64,000 nt of DNA, from NCBI GenBank assembly GCA_003242955.1, contig QJPH01000314.1:1-64000 (forward strand), written 5' to 3'. A program made the position numbers and the translations under genes. Numbering within the stretch: position 1 is the stretch's first letter; the number at the start of each line of letters is the position of its first letter. Positions 18,307 to 28,809 of the stretch are shown one piece after another. Under the pieces are notes generated by a model, which did not search any database, was not told where the DNA came from, and saw only the letters and a list, made by a program, of their open reading frames with translations. The stretch is from Candidatus Methylumidiphilus alinenensis (lineage in GTDB: Bacteria > Pseudomonadota > Gammaproteobacteria > Methylococcales > Methylococcaceae).

Positions 18307-19838
18307 TCTACGGATACCGGCCGGTTTGCCGAGTTGATTGTGCGCAAACGTCCGGCATCGATTTTCTGCGGATCATCGGCATGGGCAGTGAGATCGGCAT
18401 TGGGTTCGACCGCTAGGGATTTGGCCAAGTCATAGTAAGCATTCACCCGGTTGATGGACGCTGTGTAATAGTCCAGCATCACGGACTTGTAGGTGCGCTG
18501 GGCATCGATGAAATCCAGCACGGTGGTGGCCCCGTGCCTATAAGCCAGTTCCATCCTTTCCCGGATTTGCGTGGCGTGTTTGAGCAACTCCGCTTCATAA
18601 CGTTTAACAACCTTGTTGGTGCTGACCCAGTTGGCATAGGCGCTCACCACGTCGTTGCGCACACCCAGCTCGGTTTGCTCCGCTGCCAGACGCATCTGGC
18701 TAAGGTTGACTGCCGCTTGGCCGGCCTCGCCTTGGTACTGGTAGAACACGGGAACTTCAAGGCTGACCCCCGCAAAACCAGTGTCCTTTACAACGTTACT
18801 GGGATCCCTCGCATAGCCCGCGTTTACCGTCACATCGGGGTATTTCAGGCGGTGCGCCAAAACTAAATTCTTTGCGGCCTGGTCCGCCCGCTGTTTGTCC
18901 CCTTCCAAGTCCGGCCTAAGCGACAGCGCCTTGTTGATCATGGCTTCCCGCGACAGGTCCTGCCCGATGTCCTTGAACTGCGGCTGGCGGTCCTCCGCCA
19001 CGAACTGCATGCTTTTGTCCGGCCAGTTCAGGATGGTCGCCAGGCTGCCTTGGGCTTGCTCCACCGCCGCCTGGGCGTTGTCGAGGTCTGAATTGGCCCT
19101 GAGACTCTCAGTCTCTATGCGGATGAAATCCGATTCGGCGATATCGCCGGCCTGAAAGCGCAAACGGTTGCTGGCGACGATATCCTTGTAATAATTGACA
19201 ATTTCCTGCATCAGCCCACGCACCTGCTGTGCCTGCGCCAGACCGTAATAGGCATCCCTTACCATGTTGGAGAAGATGCGGACGGCATCGCGGAAATCGC
19301 TTTCGGCGGCTTGGGTGGCGATGGCGCTGCTTTGCATGCGCAAGCCCCGCTTGCCCGCCATTTCGATCAATTGGCTGAACGTGGCATACATGGCAGGTCC
19401 GCAGTTTATATTCCCGCCCGTGGCGCTTGTTGGGCAACCTTGCGCTGTGGCGTTTTGGTTGGGATTCCTGCTCAACTCCAACACTTGGACGCTGATGGTC
19501 GGGTTGGGGATGGCGGCGGCGATGACCTCTTGGGCCCGGTAGTTGTCGATGTTGTAACGCGCCGCCAGCAGATTTAGGTTGCGTTGGTAGAACAGCGCAA
19601 TCGCCTGGCCTTCCGATAGTTTGACGGGTTCCGCCGCCAGGGCCAGCGAGGATGACAAGGAAATCAAAACCAAACCGGCAAGCCAAAACCTGAGAATTGC
19701 TGAATATCCAAAACAATGACAGGGCTTTGGCGTGTAGTTGTCGGGGGCATGGCCCATTCTTACATAGCCATTTATAGGGTTGGTTTTGTTCATGGGGATG
19801 TTAAAATGGTTCATTCCGGCCATAATAGTGCGCGGCAT
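18303..19838 (-). CDS. TolC family outer membrane efflux protein (CzcC-like), copy 1; real start may be downstream
   Basis: LSEGQAIALFYQRNLNLLAARYNIDNYRAQEVIAAAIPNPTISVQVLELS; tandem paralogue. Confidence 0.92.
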   Translation of the reverse strand: MPRTIMAGMNHFNIPMNKTNPINGYVRMGHAPDNYTPKPCHCFGYSAILRFWLAGLVLISLSSSLALAAEPVKLSEGQAIALFYQRNLNLLAARYNIDNYRAQEVIAAAIPNPTISVQVLELSRNPNQNATAQGCPTSATGGNINCGPAMYATFSQLIEMAGKRGLRMQSSAIATQAAESDFRDAVRIFSNMVRDAYYGLAQAQQVRGLMQEIVNYYKDIVASNRLRFQAGDIAESDFIRIETESLRANSDLDNAQAAVEQAQGSLATILNWPDKSMQFVAEDRQPQFKDIGQDLSREAMINKALSLRPDLEGDKQRADQAAKNLVLAHRLKYPDVTVNAGYARDPSNVVKDTGFAGVSLEVPVFYQYQGEAGQAAVNLSQMRLAAEQTELGVRNDVVSAYANWVSTNKVVKRYEAELLKHATQIRERMELAYRHGATTVLDFIDAQRTYKSVMLDYYTASINRVNAYYDLAKSLAVEPNADLTAHADDPQKIDAGRLRTINSANRPVSVE

Positions 19839-22800
19839 CTATTCCTTGAAGGCTTCCGCAGGCCTGGGCAGACGTTCATCCTTAGGATTGGCAATCCAGA
19901 CATACAGTGTCGGCAGCAGCAATGCGCTCATGATGAGATCGACTATGAGTCCGCCGACGATGACGATAGCGAACGGGCGTTGCGAATCGGAGCCGATGCC
20001 ATGGGACATGGCGGCAGGCAATAGGCCCAGCGTGGCCACCAGCATGGTCATCATGATGGGGCGCAACCTGAGCACGGCACCTTCCACAGCGGCTTCCATG
20101 ATGGTCATTCCCCTGACACGAAGCTGGTTGATGTATTCCACCATAATGATGCCGATTTGCACAGAGACACCGAACAGTGCCAGGAACCCCACCCCGGAGG
20201 ACACGCTAAAATGGGTGCCGGTGACATAAAGGGCCAGCAATCCACCGATGGGGGCAAGGACGATATTTACCATGACCAAGAGTGCCCACTTGATTGAATT
20301 GAATACCGAAAACAGGATGAAAAAAATCATCAGGATGGTGAACGGGACGATGACCAACAGCCGCGCATTCGCCCGCTTTTGGCTCTCATATTCGCCTGCC
20401 CAGTCGATACGGTAGCCATCAGGTAGTTTCACTTGCTCGTTCACCCCCTTGATGGCTTCCTGCACGGTGGACCCAAGATCGCGCCCACGCACACTATATT
20501 TGATGGCGATAAATCGCTGGCTGCCCTCACGGTAGATCATCGATGCGCCGTCCTCGACGTTGATGGTGGCCAGTTGGCCCAAGGACACCCGTTCACCGCT
20601 GGGTGCGAGCAGACGGACACTGGCGATGTCCTCCAGGGTGTTGCGGAACGGCTCCTGATAACGGACCACCAGATCAAAGCGGCGTTCCCCTTGCAAGACT
20701 TGGCTGACAGCGCGGCCACCGAGGGCGGTCTCCACAGCATCCTGCACGTCGGACATGTTGAATCCGAAACGGTCGGTTTTTGCGCGGTCTACTTTGACAT
20801 TGACGTTGGGTTGGCCGACGACGCGGAACACCCCTAGGTCGGCAACACCCTTGATCTTGCGCATCACCGCGACAATGTCGTCGGCGGTATGTTCAAGCTG
20901 TTTTAGATCCCCGCCATAGAGCTTGACCGCAAGCTGCCCCTTGACACCACTGACTGCCTCTTCCATGTTATCGGCGATAGGCTGCGAAAAATTCCAAATG
21001 GCACCCGGAATTTTTAGCAATTCTGTGTTCATCGCATTGATCAGGTCATCCTTGCCATTAAACTGCTGACGCCATTGCTTATGCTGCTTCAAATCCACGA
21101 AATATTCGGTATTGAAAAAGCCAGTGACATCCGTGCCGTCATCCGGGCGTCCAAACTGAGAGACGACTTGCTTTACCTCCGGAAAACTCGCGAGTGTCTG
21201 GCGTGCCTGCTGTGCGACGCGTCCGGCCTCGGTGGGACCAGTACTCGAAGGCAGGGTGCCGCGCACCCAGACGGCACCCTCGTCGAGATGGGGCAGGAAT
21301 TCCGAGCCAATGGCCCCGCCCGCCCAAAGCCAAATGCTACCACTCAAAGAGGCGACGGCTAATCCGAGTGTGATCCAACGGTGCTGGATGCACCAAGTGA
21401 GCACCCGGCGGTAGATTCCGGTTATTAATTCCATGACCGGGTTATGCCATTCCTTGGCACCTTTGCGCAGTACAACGCTGGCGATTACAGGGATCATGAC
21501 CATGGAAAAGATCAATGCGCCGAGCAAGGCGAAAGAAACTGTCCAAGCCATCGGGTGGAACAGTTTCCCTTCGACACGCTGCAAGGTGAAAATAGGCAAA
21601 TAGGCGGTGATGATGACACCGATGGCATAGAACACCGGGCGCTGCACTTCGTGGGCCGCATGGGAGATGACCTCGCTGATGGGCTTTTTTTGCTCCCTGC
21701 GCATTTGCAAATGCCGGGAGATATTCTCCACCATCACCACTGCGCCATCGACGACCATGCCGAAATCCAGCGCACCCAGTGATAACAAATTGGCCGGAAT
21801 ATGATTGAAATTCAAAAGGATCGAGGCGAACAGGAGTGAAAACGGGATGGTCATCGCCACTATCAGCGCACTGCGGAAATTGCCCAAGAACAAGAATAAA
21901 ATCGCGACAACCAGCAACATGCCTTCCGTCAGGTTGTACAGAACGGTATGCGAGGTATACTTGACCAGATCGCCGCGGTCGAGATGGGGAACGATCTTTA
22001 CACCCGGCGGCAGGAAATGCCCGTTGAGTTCCTTGACTTTCGCTTCAATTGCTTTGATGGTGGTATTAAATTCTGCGCCTTTTCTCAGCAGCACAATGCC
22101 TTCGACGACATCGTCATTGTCGATGACCCGCCCGTCCTCGCGATGAATCGCTTTGCCAGCCTGCCCCAGGCGGATCTTGGGCCCCTGGGTCACCGTGGCG
22201 ACATCACGGACCCGAATCGGCGTGATACCCTGGACCTTGACGACCGTGGCAGCAATGTCGGCGACATCCCGCACTAAGCCCACCGCGCGGATATTGATCT
22301 GCTGGTTGCCACGTTCTATGAAGCTGCCGCCGGCATTGATGTTGTTGGCCGCCAGGGCGTTGTTGACATCGGTGATGCTTAGCCCATAGCTCATCAATTT
22401 GTTTGGATCGACCCGCACCTGATATTCCCGCGTCAAGCCGCCGAAACCGGAAACATCCACAACATTGGGTACGCTTTTGAACCGTTTGGGCAGTTCCCAG
22501 TCTTGGATCGCCTTGAGTTCCATCAGGTCGAATTGCGGGTTGCTGCTGGCGAGGGTGTACCAGTAAATCTGTCCGACCGGGCTGAAATCCGGTCCCATCA
22601 CAGGATTCAGGTTAGAAGGCAGGCTCACTTGCGAGAGTTTCTCCAGAACCCGCTGCCGATTCATGAAGTCATCCGAATCGTCATCGAAAATCAGCGTGAC
22701 GACAGAAAGGCCAAAGATCGAAATCGAGCGCAGGTTGGTTAAATGTGGCAAACCAGCGGTTTGAATCTCAATGGGCACGCTGACCTGTTGTTCGACCTCC

Positions 22801-22976
22801 TCGGCGGCGCGGCCAGGCCACTGGGTGATGATCTGCACCCAGTTGTTGGCGACATCCGGGTAGGCTTCGATGGGCAATTCATGGAAGGCGAAGCCACCCC
22901 CCAACATCAACACAAGACCGATAAAAGCAACCAGCAGTTTCTCGCGTAGCGCGAAATCGACAATCCCTTCGATCAT
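19839..22976 (-). CDS. czcA: CzcA-family heavy-metal RND efflux inner membrane pump
   Basis: PIEAYPDVANNWVQIITQWPGRAAEEVEQQVSVPIE, GALDFGMVVDGAVVMVEN, 1045 aa. Confidence 0.95.
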   Translation of the reverse strand: MIEGIVDFALREKLLVAFIGLVLMLGGGFAFHELPIEAYPDVANNWVQIITQWPGRAAEEVEQQVSVPIEIQTAGLPHLTNLRSISIFGLSVVTLIFDDDSDDFMNRQRVLEKLSQVSLPSNLNPVMGPDFSPVGQIYWYTLASSNPQFDLMELKAIQDWELPKRFKSVPNVVDVSGFGGLTREYQVRVDPNKLMSYGLSITDVNNALAANNINAGGSFIERGNQQINIRAVGLVRDVADIAATVVKVQGITPIRVRDVATVTQGPKIRLGQAGKAIHREDGRVIDNDDVVEGIVLLRKGAEFNTTIKAIEAKVKELNGHFLPPGVKIVPHLDRGDLVKYTSHTVLYNLTEGMLLVVAILFLFLGNFRSALIVAMTIPFSLLFASILLNFNHIPANLLSLGALDFGMVVDGAVVMVENISRHLQMRREQKKPISEVISHAAHEVQRPVFYAIGVIITAYLPIFTLQRVEGKLFHPMAWTVSFALLGALIFSMVMIPVIASVVLRKGAKEWHNPVMELITGIYRRVLTWCIQHRWITLGLAVASLSGSIWLWAGGAIGSEFLPHLDEGAVWVRGTLPSSTGPTEAGRVAQQARQTLASFPEVKQVVSQFGRPDDGTDVTGFFNTEYFVDLKQHKQWRQQFNGKDDLINAMNTELLKIPGAIWNFSQPIADNMEEAVSGVKGQLAVKLYGGDLKQLEHTADDIVAVMRKIKGVADLGVFRVVGQPNVNVKVDRAKTDRFGFNMSDVQDAVETALGGRAVSQVLQGERRFDLVVRYQEPFRNTLEDIASVRLLAPSGERVSLGQLATINVEDGASMIYREGSQRFIAIKYSVRGRDLGSTVQEAIKGVNEQVKLPDGYRIDWAGEYESQKRANARLLVIVPFTILMIFFILFSVFNSIKWALLVMVNIVLAPIGGLLALYVTGTHFSVSSGVGFLALFGVSVQIGIIMVEYINQLRVRGMTIMEAAVEGAVLRLRPIMMTMLVATLGLLPAAMSHGIGSDSQRPFAIVIVGGLIVDLIMSALLLPTLYVWIANPKDERLPRPAEAFKE

Positions 22977-24172
22977 TGATTATCCCTCTTCTCGTCCTCC
23001 TCGAACGCCGTCGGGTTCTCCGTCCTGGCGGCGGCGGAAAGTTGCAAGGCATTGCTGACCACTTGATCCCCAACCTGCACCCCTGTAATGATCATATGGG
23101 TTCCATCCGCGTTCGTGGCTCCGGTCTGGACTTCGGAACGGCGGAATTTTTTTCCACCCTGCGGAAAGAATACCCAGTCTTTGTCATGCAGCCGAAAAAT
23201 GGCCGTTGCCGGAACAGCAACCACAGATATTTTGTCTTGTGAAACGAAGATCGCGGTGGCAAACATGCCAGGGCGCAGAATGCCTTGGGCGTTGTCCAGT
23301 TCAATACGGACCTTGGTGCTTCGGGTGGCGGGGTCGAGCAAGCCAAATATGTTCACCACCTTGCCCTGTAATGCAAGCTTGGGGTAGGCGTTTAAACGGA
23401 TTTTAGCGGTGTCGCCCAAGTGGACATCGGCAAGATTGTTTTCGAAGACATCGCACAACAGCCAGACCCGGCTGAGGTCGGCAATCGTAAACAGGTTGGG
23501 CGTGGCATCCAAAGATTTGGCGGCGGTGCCTAGGGCAACATTTTGTTCCACGATGATTCCGCTGACCGGTGCCCGCAATTCGACAAAGGACGACGGATTC
23601 TTGGTGTCCGCATTCAACAATTGCACTTGGGTGATGGCGTTTTCGGTGTTGGCCTTGGCGTCGGTCAAGACATTTTCCGATGCCTGAAGATCCTTCAGGG
23701 CCACGACGGCACCCCGCTCGTATAGAAACTTGTTGCGGTCATAATTGCGTTGGGCCAATAGCTCGTCAGATCTAGCCTGCTTCAAAGCGGCAATGGCGTT
23801 CGCAAGGTCGGGGCTGTGAATCTTCAGCAACAATTGCCCTTTTTTGACCGTATCGCCGAGCCGGGCATGGATTTCTACGATACGACCCCCGGACAGGCCA
23901 TTCACGCCAACGGTGCGGCTGACATCCGGGGCAATCGAGCCATTCACCGACAGTTCTTTCGAAACCGAACGGGTTCCGGCCTTTACCAAGGGGAATTCAT
24001 CGGGTCGGGGAACCTCGATAACATTATTATCGGTAATGACATCGACTTGGGCAGTTGGAGCCGTCGGTAAAGTGGTCGCCTGTACATTAGTTTCTTTCTG
24101 CTGCTCGCAGCCTGCCAGCAATAGAAAGGCGCACAAATAAACAAGGCATCTCATAATCTGCGGAAAATTCAT
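22973..24172 (-). CDS. czcB: RND periplasmic adaptor subunit (CzcB-like), lipoprotein
   Basis: Lipobox LLLAGCEQQ; GGRIVEIHARLGDTVKKGQLLLKIHSPDL barrel-sandwich hybrid; start reassigned to ATG at 24172, just after the PII-like stop. Confidence 0.9.
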   Translation of the reverse strand: MNFPQIMRCLVYLCAFLLLAGCEQQKETNVQATTLPTAPTAQVDVITDNNVIEVPRPDEFPLVKAGTRSVSKELSVNGSIAPDVSRTVGVNGLSGGRIVEIHARLGDTVKKGQLLLKIHSPDLANAIAALKQARSDELLAQRNYDRNKFLYERGAVVALKDLQASENVLTDAKANTENAITQVQLLNADTKNPSSFVELRAPVSGIIVEQNVALGTAAKSLDATPNLFTIADLSRVWLLCDVFENNLADVHLGDTAKIRLNAYPKLALQGKVVNIFGLLDPATRSTKVRIELDNAQGILRPGMFATAIFVSQDKISVVAVPATAIFRLHDKDWVFFPQGGKKFRRSEVQTGATNADGTHMIITGVQVGDQVVSNALQLSAAARTENPTAFEEDEKRDNQ

Positions 24173-24173
24173 G

Positions 24174-24500
24174 TCATGGCCTATCTTGGGATCTTTCCTT
24201 GGTGCTGATCCGTATGCCTTCCTGCACATCCAGGATAAAAATCCTGCCATCCCCAGGGTTTCCGGTATGGGCATGCTCGATCAGTATCGAAACAATCGTT
24301 TCGACAAGTTCGTCGGGTACAATCATTTCAATGCGTTTTCTCAGAAAAAATGGCTCAAATTGATGGCTGGTGCTCAGTCTCTCTGTGCCTATGCCACTGC
24401 AATCTGACACGCTAATCCCCGGGAAGCCGGGTAAATCGAGCAATTTTGAAATTAAATCATGAAGCACATAAGGTTGTATGTAGGCGCGTATTTCTTTCAT
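24174..24500 (-). CDS. PII-like (GlnB superfamily) protein encoded at the head of the metal-efflux operon
   Basis: MKEIRAYIQPYVLHDLISKLLDLPGFPGISVSDCSGIG...KRIEMIVPDELVETIVSILIEHAHTGNPGDGRIFILDVQEGIRISTKER. Confidence 0.88.
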   Translation of the reverse strand: MKEIRAYIQPYVLHDLISKLLDLPGFPGISVSDCSGIGTERLSTSHQFEPFFLRKRIEMIVPDELVETIVSILIEHAHTGNPGDGRIFILDVQEGIRISTKERSQDRP

Positions 24501-24847
24501 AATTTTATTATTTGGAAGTAGGGCGGCAAACCTTTGCCGGCAACAACCACGAATATTATTGGTTATTTAAGCAATATCTGTGCCGCGTGTATTATAGGCC
24601 AAGAGGAATGCCAATAGGCAGGCATTATCAATCGTCTTGAACTGTGGGCGACGATTCGGGCTGTAACTTCTTTACAAAGTATGGTTTCTATCAACCCATG
24701 GCGGCGTGAAAAAAACCACCGTTTCCGGATTCCCCCAGCGGTCCATGCCGGGGTAGGCGCTGCCGGAACGCGATGGCTTATTCTTTAACTGAATAGGATT
24801 GTGCCGGAATGATGGGAATGTCCCCATCATTCACGGCACAATTTGGG

Positions 24848-27556
24848 CTATCCCTCCAGCAATACAGCGTGTGCCGCCGCCAGACGTGCCACCGGGACTC
24901 TGGGGCCGGAACAGGATACATAGGTCAGGCCAGCCTTGTGACAGAAGAAAATTGACTCGGGATGACCGCCCGCCTCGCCGCAGATACCGACCTTGAGTTC
25001 TGGCTTGGTCTGGCGTCCCTTGGTCACGGCGATTTCCATCAGTGGGCCTACACCGTTAATATCCAAAGCCTCAAAGGGGTTGTCGCTGATGATACCCTGC
25101 TCAATGTAAAGCGGTAGGAACTTATTCTCAGCATCTTCTCGTGAGAACGACAGGGCCGCCTGAGTCAGATCGTTGGTGCCGAACGAGAAGAATTCAGCCA
25201 CTTCTGCCACCTCGCTGGCTCTGACACAAGCGCTAACAGTCTCAATCATGCTTCCGAACTTAACATTCAGCTTAATGCCGGACTTGGCTTCGACCTCTGC
25301 TGTGATTTCATCCACCCATATTTTCACCTGCTTCAATTCGGCGAGATTGATGACTTGGGGCACCATGATTTCGGGATGTACATCCACACCCGCTTTTAAA
25401 CAGGCAGCGGTTGCTTCCAACACGCCGCGAATCTGCATCTTGTAGATTTCAGGATAGGTGATGCCCAGACGGACGCCGCGATGGCCGAGCATCGGGTTGA
25501 CTTCGTACAGTTCGCGGACTTTGCGCAGCATCCGTTCCTTTTTAGACAGGGAGGCGTTGATTTCATCCGGTGTCAAATCCCCACCGAGCAAAGAGCCGCC
25601 AGCGGCCAAGTGACCCTTGACGACTTTTTGATAATGCAAAATATCGTCAATGTCTTCGACCAATTGATGCTCATTGGGCAGGAATTCGTGCATCGGCGGG
25701 TCAAGCAGGCGTACCGTCACCGGGCGAGGTGCCATCGCAGTGAAGATTTGTATGAAATCATCGCGCTGAATGGGCAGCAATTTGTTCAAGGCTTCCACCC
25801 GTTCTTCGACGCTGCGCGCCAAAATCATGTCAACCACCAGAGGCAACCTTTCTGACGCATTGAACATGCGTTCTGTGCGACACAAGCCAATGCCCACCGC
25901 ACCAAACTCCACGGCCTTTTTTGCGGCATCTGGGGTATCGGCGTTGGCCATGACTTTCAAACGTGCGAAATCGTCCGCCCAACCGAGCAGCGTCTTCAGT
26001 TCTTCTGAGAACACCGAAGGGATAGTCGGGATTTCGCCCAGATAGACATTGCCAGTGCCGCCGTCTATGGTAATGATATCGCCCTCTTGCAGGATAATGT
26101 CGCCTATGGTCGCCAAGCGGGCGCGGGTGTCAACATGGATGCCCTCGGCACCTGCAACGCAAGCTTTGCCCATGCCGCGCGCAACAACGGCGGCGTGGGA
26201 GGTTTTGCCGCCACGGCTGGTCAAAATACCTTGGGCAGCGAAGAATCCATGAATGTCCTCGGGTTTGGTCTCTTCACGCACTAGGATGACTTTTTCACCC
26301 GCACGGCCCCGAATTTCTGCGTTGTCGGCATCGAACACCACGATGCCGCTAGCTGCGCCGGGTGAAGCTGGCAGACCTTGAGCCAATGGTTTTTGAACGT
26401 GTTTGGGGTCCAGGGTCGGATGCAGCAATTGTTCCAAGTCATTAGGTTTGACGCGCAGCAGAGCCTTGGTCTTGTCTATCAACCCTGCTTTTTCCATTTC
26501 CACTGAGGTGCGCACCAAGGAATGGGCATTCATTTTGCCATTGCGCGTTTGTAGGCAATAGAGCACACCCTTTTCGATGGTATATTCGTAATCTTGCACT
26601 TCCGCATAATGCTCTTCCAAGTTGTCGCGCAATTCCACCAACTGGCGATACAAGTCAGGCATTTCATTCTTCAATTCCTGCACTGGCTTAGGCGTGCGGA
26701 TGCCGGCAACCACATCCTCGCCTTGGGCGTTGACCAGGTATTCACCATACATTTCGTTGACACCCGTGGCGGGGTTGCGGGTGAAGCCCACACCGGTGGC
26801 GCAATCGTTGCCCAAGTTGCCGAACACCATCGTCACAACATTGACGGCGGTTCCGTTTGCCATAGCCGGGGTAATTTTAAATTCGCGGCGATAATCGACG
26901 GCGCGTTTGCCCATCCATGAGTTGAACACCGCCTTGATGGCGATTTCCAGTTGTTCGTAAACATCTTCCGGGAATGGCTTACCGATGTGGCTGCGGACGA
27001 CATTCAGGAAACGCTCGCTAACATCTTTCAGGTGTTCCGCATTTAAGCCAATATCCGCCTTGACACCGGCTTGGCGTTTCACCTCATCAAACTGTTCGTC
27101 GAACAATTCGTCTGGCACTCCCAAAGCCACTTTGCCAAACAGTTGGATGAATCGGCGGTAGGCATCATAACCGAAGCGTTCGTTCTGCGTCTGCGCAATC
27201 AGACCTGGCAGAGTCGATGCGTTCAGCCCAAGGTTGAGGATGGTGTCCATCATGCCTGGCATGGACATCGCCGAACCCGAACGCACTGAAACCAATAAAG
27301 GGTTTTCAGCACCGCCAAAACTTTTTCCCGTGGCTTGTTCCAAGGCTTGGACGTGACCATTGACTTCATCCATCAAACCTTCTGGCAAACCTTGCAAATC
27401 TTGATATTCCAAGCAGGCCTCCGTGGTGATGACGAAGCCCGGCGGCACATTCAGGCCAAACTGGGTCATCTCGCAAAGGTTGGCGCCCTTGCCGCCGAGA
27501 AGATGCTTGTTTTTGCCATCACCTTCCGCAAATGAAAAAACGTATTTCTTACTCAT
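24848..27556 (-). CDS. ppdK: Pyruvate, phosphate dikinase
   Basis: GGKGANLCEMTQFGLNVPPGFVITTEAC, GGKTSHAAVVARGMGKACVAG, GLCRTERMF, SFGTNDLTQ; 902 aa. Confidence 0.97.
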   Translation of the reverse strand: MSKKYVFSFAEGDGKNKHLLGGKGANLCEMTQFGLNVPPGFVITTEACLEYQDLQGLPEGLMDEVNGHVQALEQATGKSFGGAENPLLVSVRSGSAMSMPGMMDTILNLGLNASTLPGLIAQTQNERFGYDAYRRFIQLFGKVALGVPDELFDEQFDEVKRQAGVKADIGLNAEHLKDVSERFLNVVRSHIGKPFPEDVYEQLEIAIKAVFNSWMGKRAVDYRREFKITPAMANGTAVNVVTMVFGNLGNDCATGVGFTRNPATGVNEMYGEYLVNAQGEDVVAGIRTPKPVQELKNEMPDLYRQLVELRDNLEEHYAEVQDYEYTIEKGVLYCLQTRNGKMNAHSLVRTSVEMEKAGLIDKTKALLRVKPNDLEQLLHPTLDPKHVQKPLAQGLPASPGAASGIVVFDADNAEIRGRAGEKVILVREETKPEDIHGFFAAQGILTSRGGKTSHAAVVARGMGKACVAGAEGIHVDTRARLATIGDIILQEGDIITIDGGTGNVYLGEIPTIPSVFSEELKTLLGWADDFARLKVMANADTPDAAKKAVEFGAVGIGLCRTERMFNASERLPLVVDMILARSVEERVEALNKLLPIQRDDFIQIFTAMAPRPVTVRLLDPPMHEFLPNEHQLVEDIDDILHYQKVVKGHLAAGGSLLGGDLTPDEINASLSKKERMLRKVRELYEVNPMLGHRGVRLGITYPEIYKMQIRGVLEATAACLKAGVDVHPEIMVPQVINLAELKQVKIWVDEITAEVEAKSGIKLNVKFGSMIETVSACVRASEVAEVAEFFSFGTNDLTQAALSFSREDAENKFLPLYIEQGIISDNPFEALDINGVGPLMEIAVTKGRQTKPELKVGICGEAGGHPESIFFCHKAGLTYVSCSGPRVPVARLAAAHAVLLEG

Positions 27557-27616
27557 AATAATCTCCTTGGGTTGAAAAAAGGCAAAGTGTATGGGCCAAA
27601 AAAACGTATCAAGCCA

Positions 27617-28075
27617 TTATTTGCGTTTACCGTTTAATTTAGCCATTTCGATATGTTCGAGCACCCGCAACTGGGCGAGTGCCTTGAGTAATTCCAACTT
27701 AGCGACATCTCGCACACTGTCGATGGCGCTAGTCTTGAGTACTTGTTCGGCATTGGCCTTCGCGTCCACGGCGGACTCCCGGTCAATTTCGTTTGAACGC
27801 AGCATTTGATCGGCAAGAACTGTCACATTGGAGTTTTTCACCTCCAAGTAACCGCCTGAAACATAATAGATGAGGCGTTCGTTTTGGACGGTTTCCAGAC
27901 GGATTTCACCGGGCTGGAGCTTGCTTAGAAAAGGCGCGTGGCGAGGCAAAATACAGACTTCCCCAAAGGCAGCAGGCGCAACCAAGCTGAAGCAAGACCC
28001 CATAAATATCTGTTGCCCTACATCGGCGATTTCCACCTGTAGAGTGCTACGAGTATCGGAGTTTATGCCTTGCAC
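27617..28075 (-). CDS. F0F1 ATP synthase epsilon-subunit-like protein, orphan
   Basis: LQVEIADVGQQIFMGSCFSLVAPAAFGEVCILPRHAPFLSKLQPGEIRL...YVSGGYLEVKNSNVTVLAD typical of AtpC; no other atp genes in window. Confidence 0.88.
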   Translation of the reverse strand: MQGINSDTRSTLQVEIADVGQQIFMGSCFSLVAPAAFGEVCILPRHAPFLSKLQPGEIRLETVQNERLIYYVSGGYLEVKNSNVTVLADQMLRSNEIDRESAVDAKANAEQVLKTSAIDSVRDVAKLELLKALAQLRVLEHIEMAKLNGKRK

Positions 28076-28785
28076 AAAGGAATCTCCTTGAACAGGCCCG
28101 CCTCTCGCATAGCCAGCAAGATCACCGCAGAGGCCCCTTCTGCTGGAATGTGGTCGGTATTAAGCACCAGATCGAAGTTCTTGGCGAACTCCAAAGAACA
28201 ATGCTCAATCCTGTCACTGTAAAGATCGACGACTGCTTTGTGCCGTTTGTTATTGATCTCAAATACCTTATGTTCGGCCTTCTGCAACGGGATGTCGAAC
28301 TCTTCAGCGATGCGATGCGCACAAACAACTTTAGAACCCACGACGCGGACCCGGAATATCGGTTTGCCTGAAAGAATCAAGTGCGCACCCCGACCCATGA
28401 TGATGCAGTTGTTGCGCGAAAGCTCATCCACTACGTTGCAAAGGTGGCGACGGTAATCATTCAGCGTGGCCGGGTTGCCGCTGATTAAGCTGTACAGGAA
28501 AGCACTGAGACCCGCGCTAGACTGTTCGTCGTGAGGCTCGAAATGGTATTTTTCCGTCTTGGCATTTTTGGCAACCCTATCGAGGATTTCCTGGTCATAT
28601 ACCGGTATGCCCAAGGAATGCGAAAGCTTTTCCGCGATTAGCTCACCCAACGCCCCGTAATCACGGGATATGGTAATCACCAGGGAATGGGGTTCTTCTT
28701 CGTGTCTTCGATGGAGGTGGGTTTTGGCTTCAAAATCTTTGGCAAGGACGCTTTTCAAATAAGTCAAAGGGTCGATGATGGGCAT
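28063..28785 (-). CDS. Cytidylate kinase-like family protein
   Basis: ITISRDYGALGELIAEKLSHSLGIPVYDQEILDRVAK; NCIIMGRGAHLIL. Confidence 0.85.
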   Translation of the reverse strand: MPIIDPLTYLKSVLAKDFEAKTHLHRRHEEEPHSLVITISRDYGALGELIAEKLSHSLGIPVYDQEILDRVAKNAKTEKYHFEPHDEQSSAGLSAFLYSLISGNPATLNDYRRHLCNVVDELSRNNCIIMGRGAHLILSGKPIFRVRVVGSKVVCAHRIAEEFDIPLQKAEHKVFEINNKRHKAVVDLYSDRIEHCSLEFAKNFDLVLNTDHIPAEGASAVILLAMREAGLFKEIPLCKA

Positions 28786-28809
28786 GGATGGGGTTCCTAT
28801 TGAGTTTTC

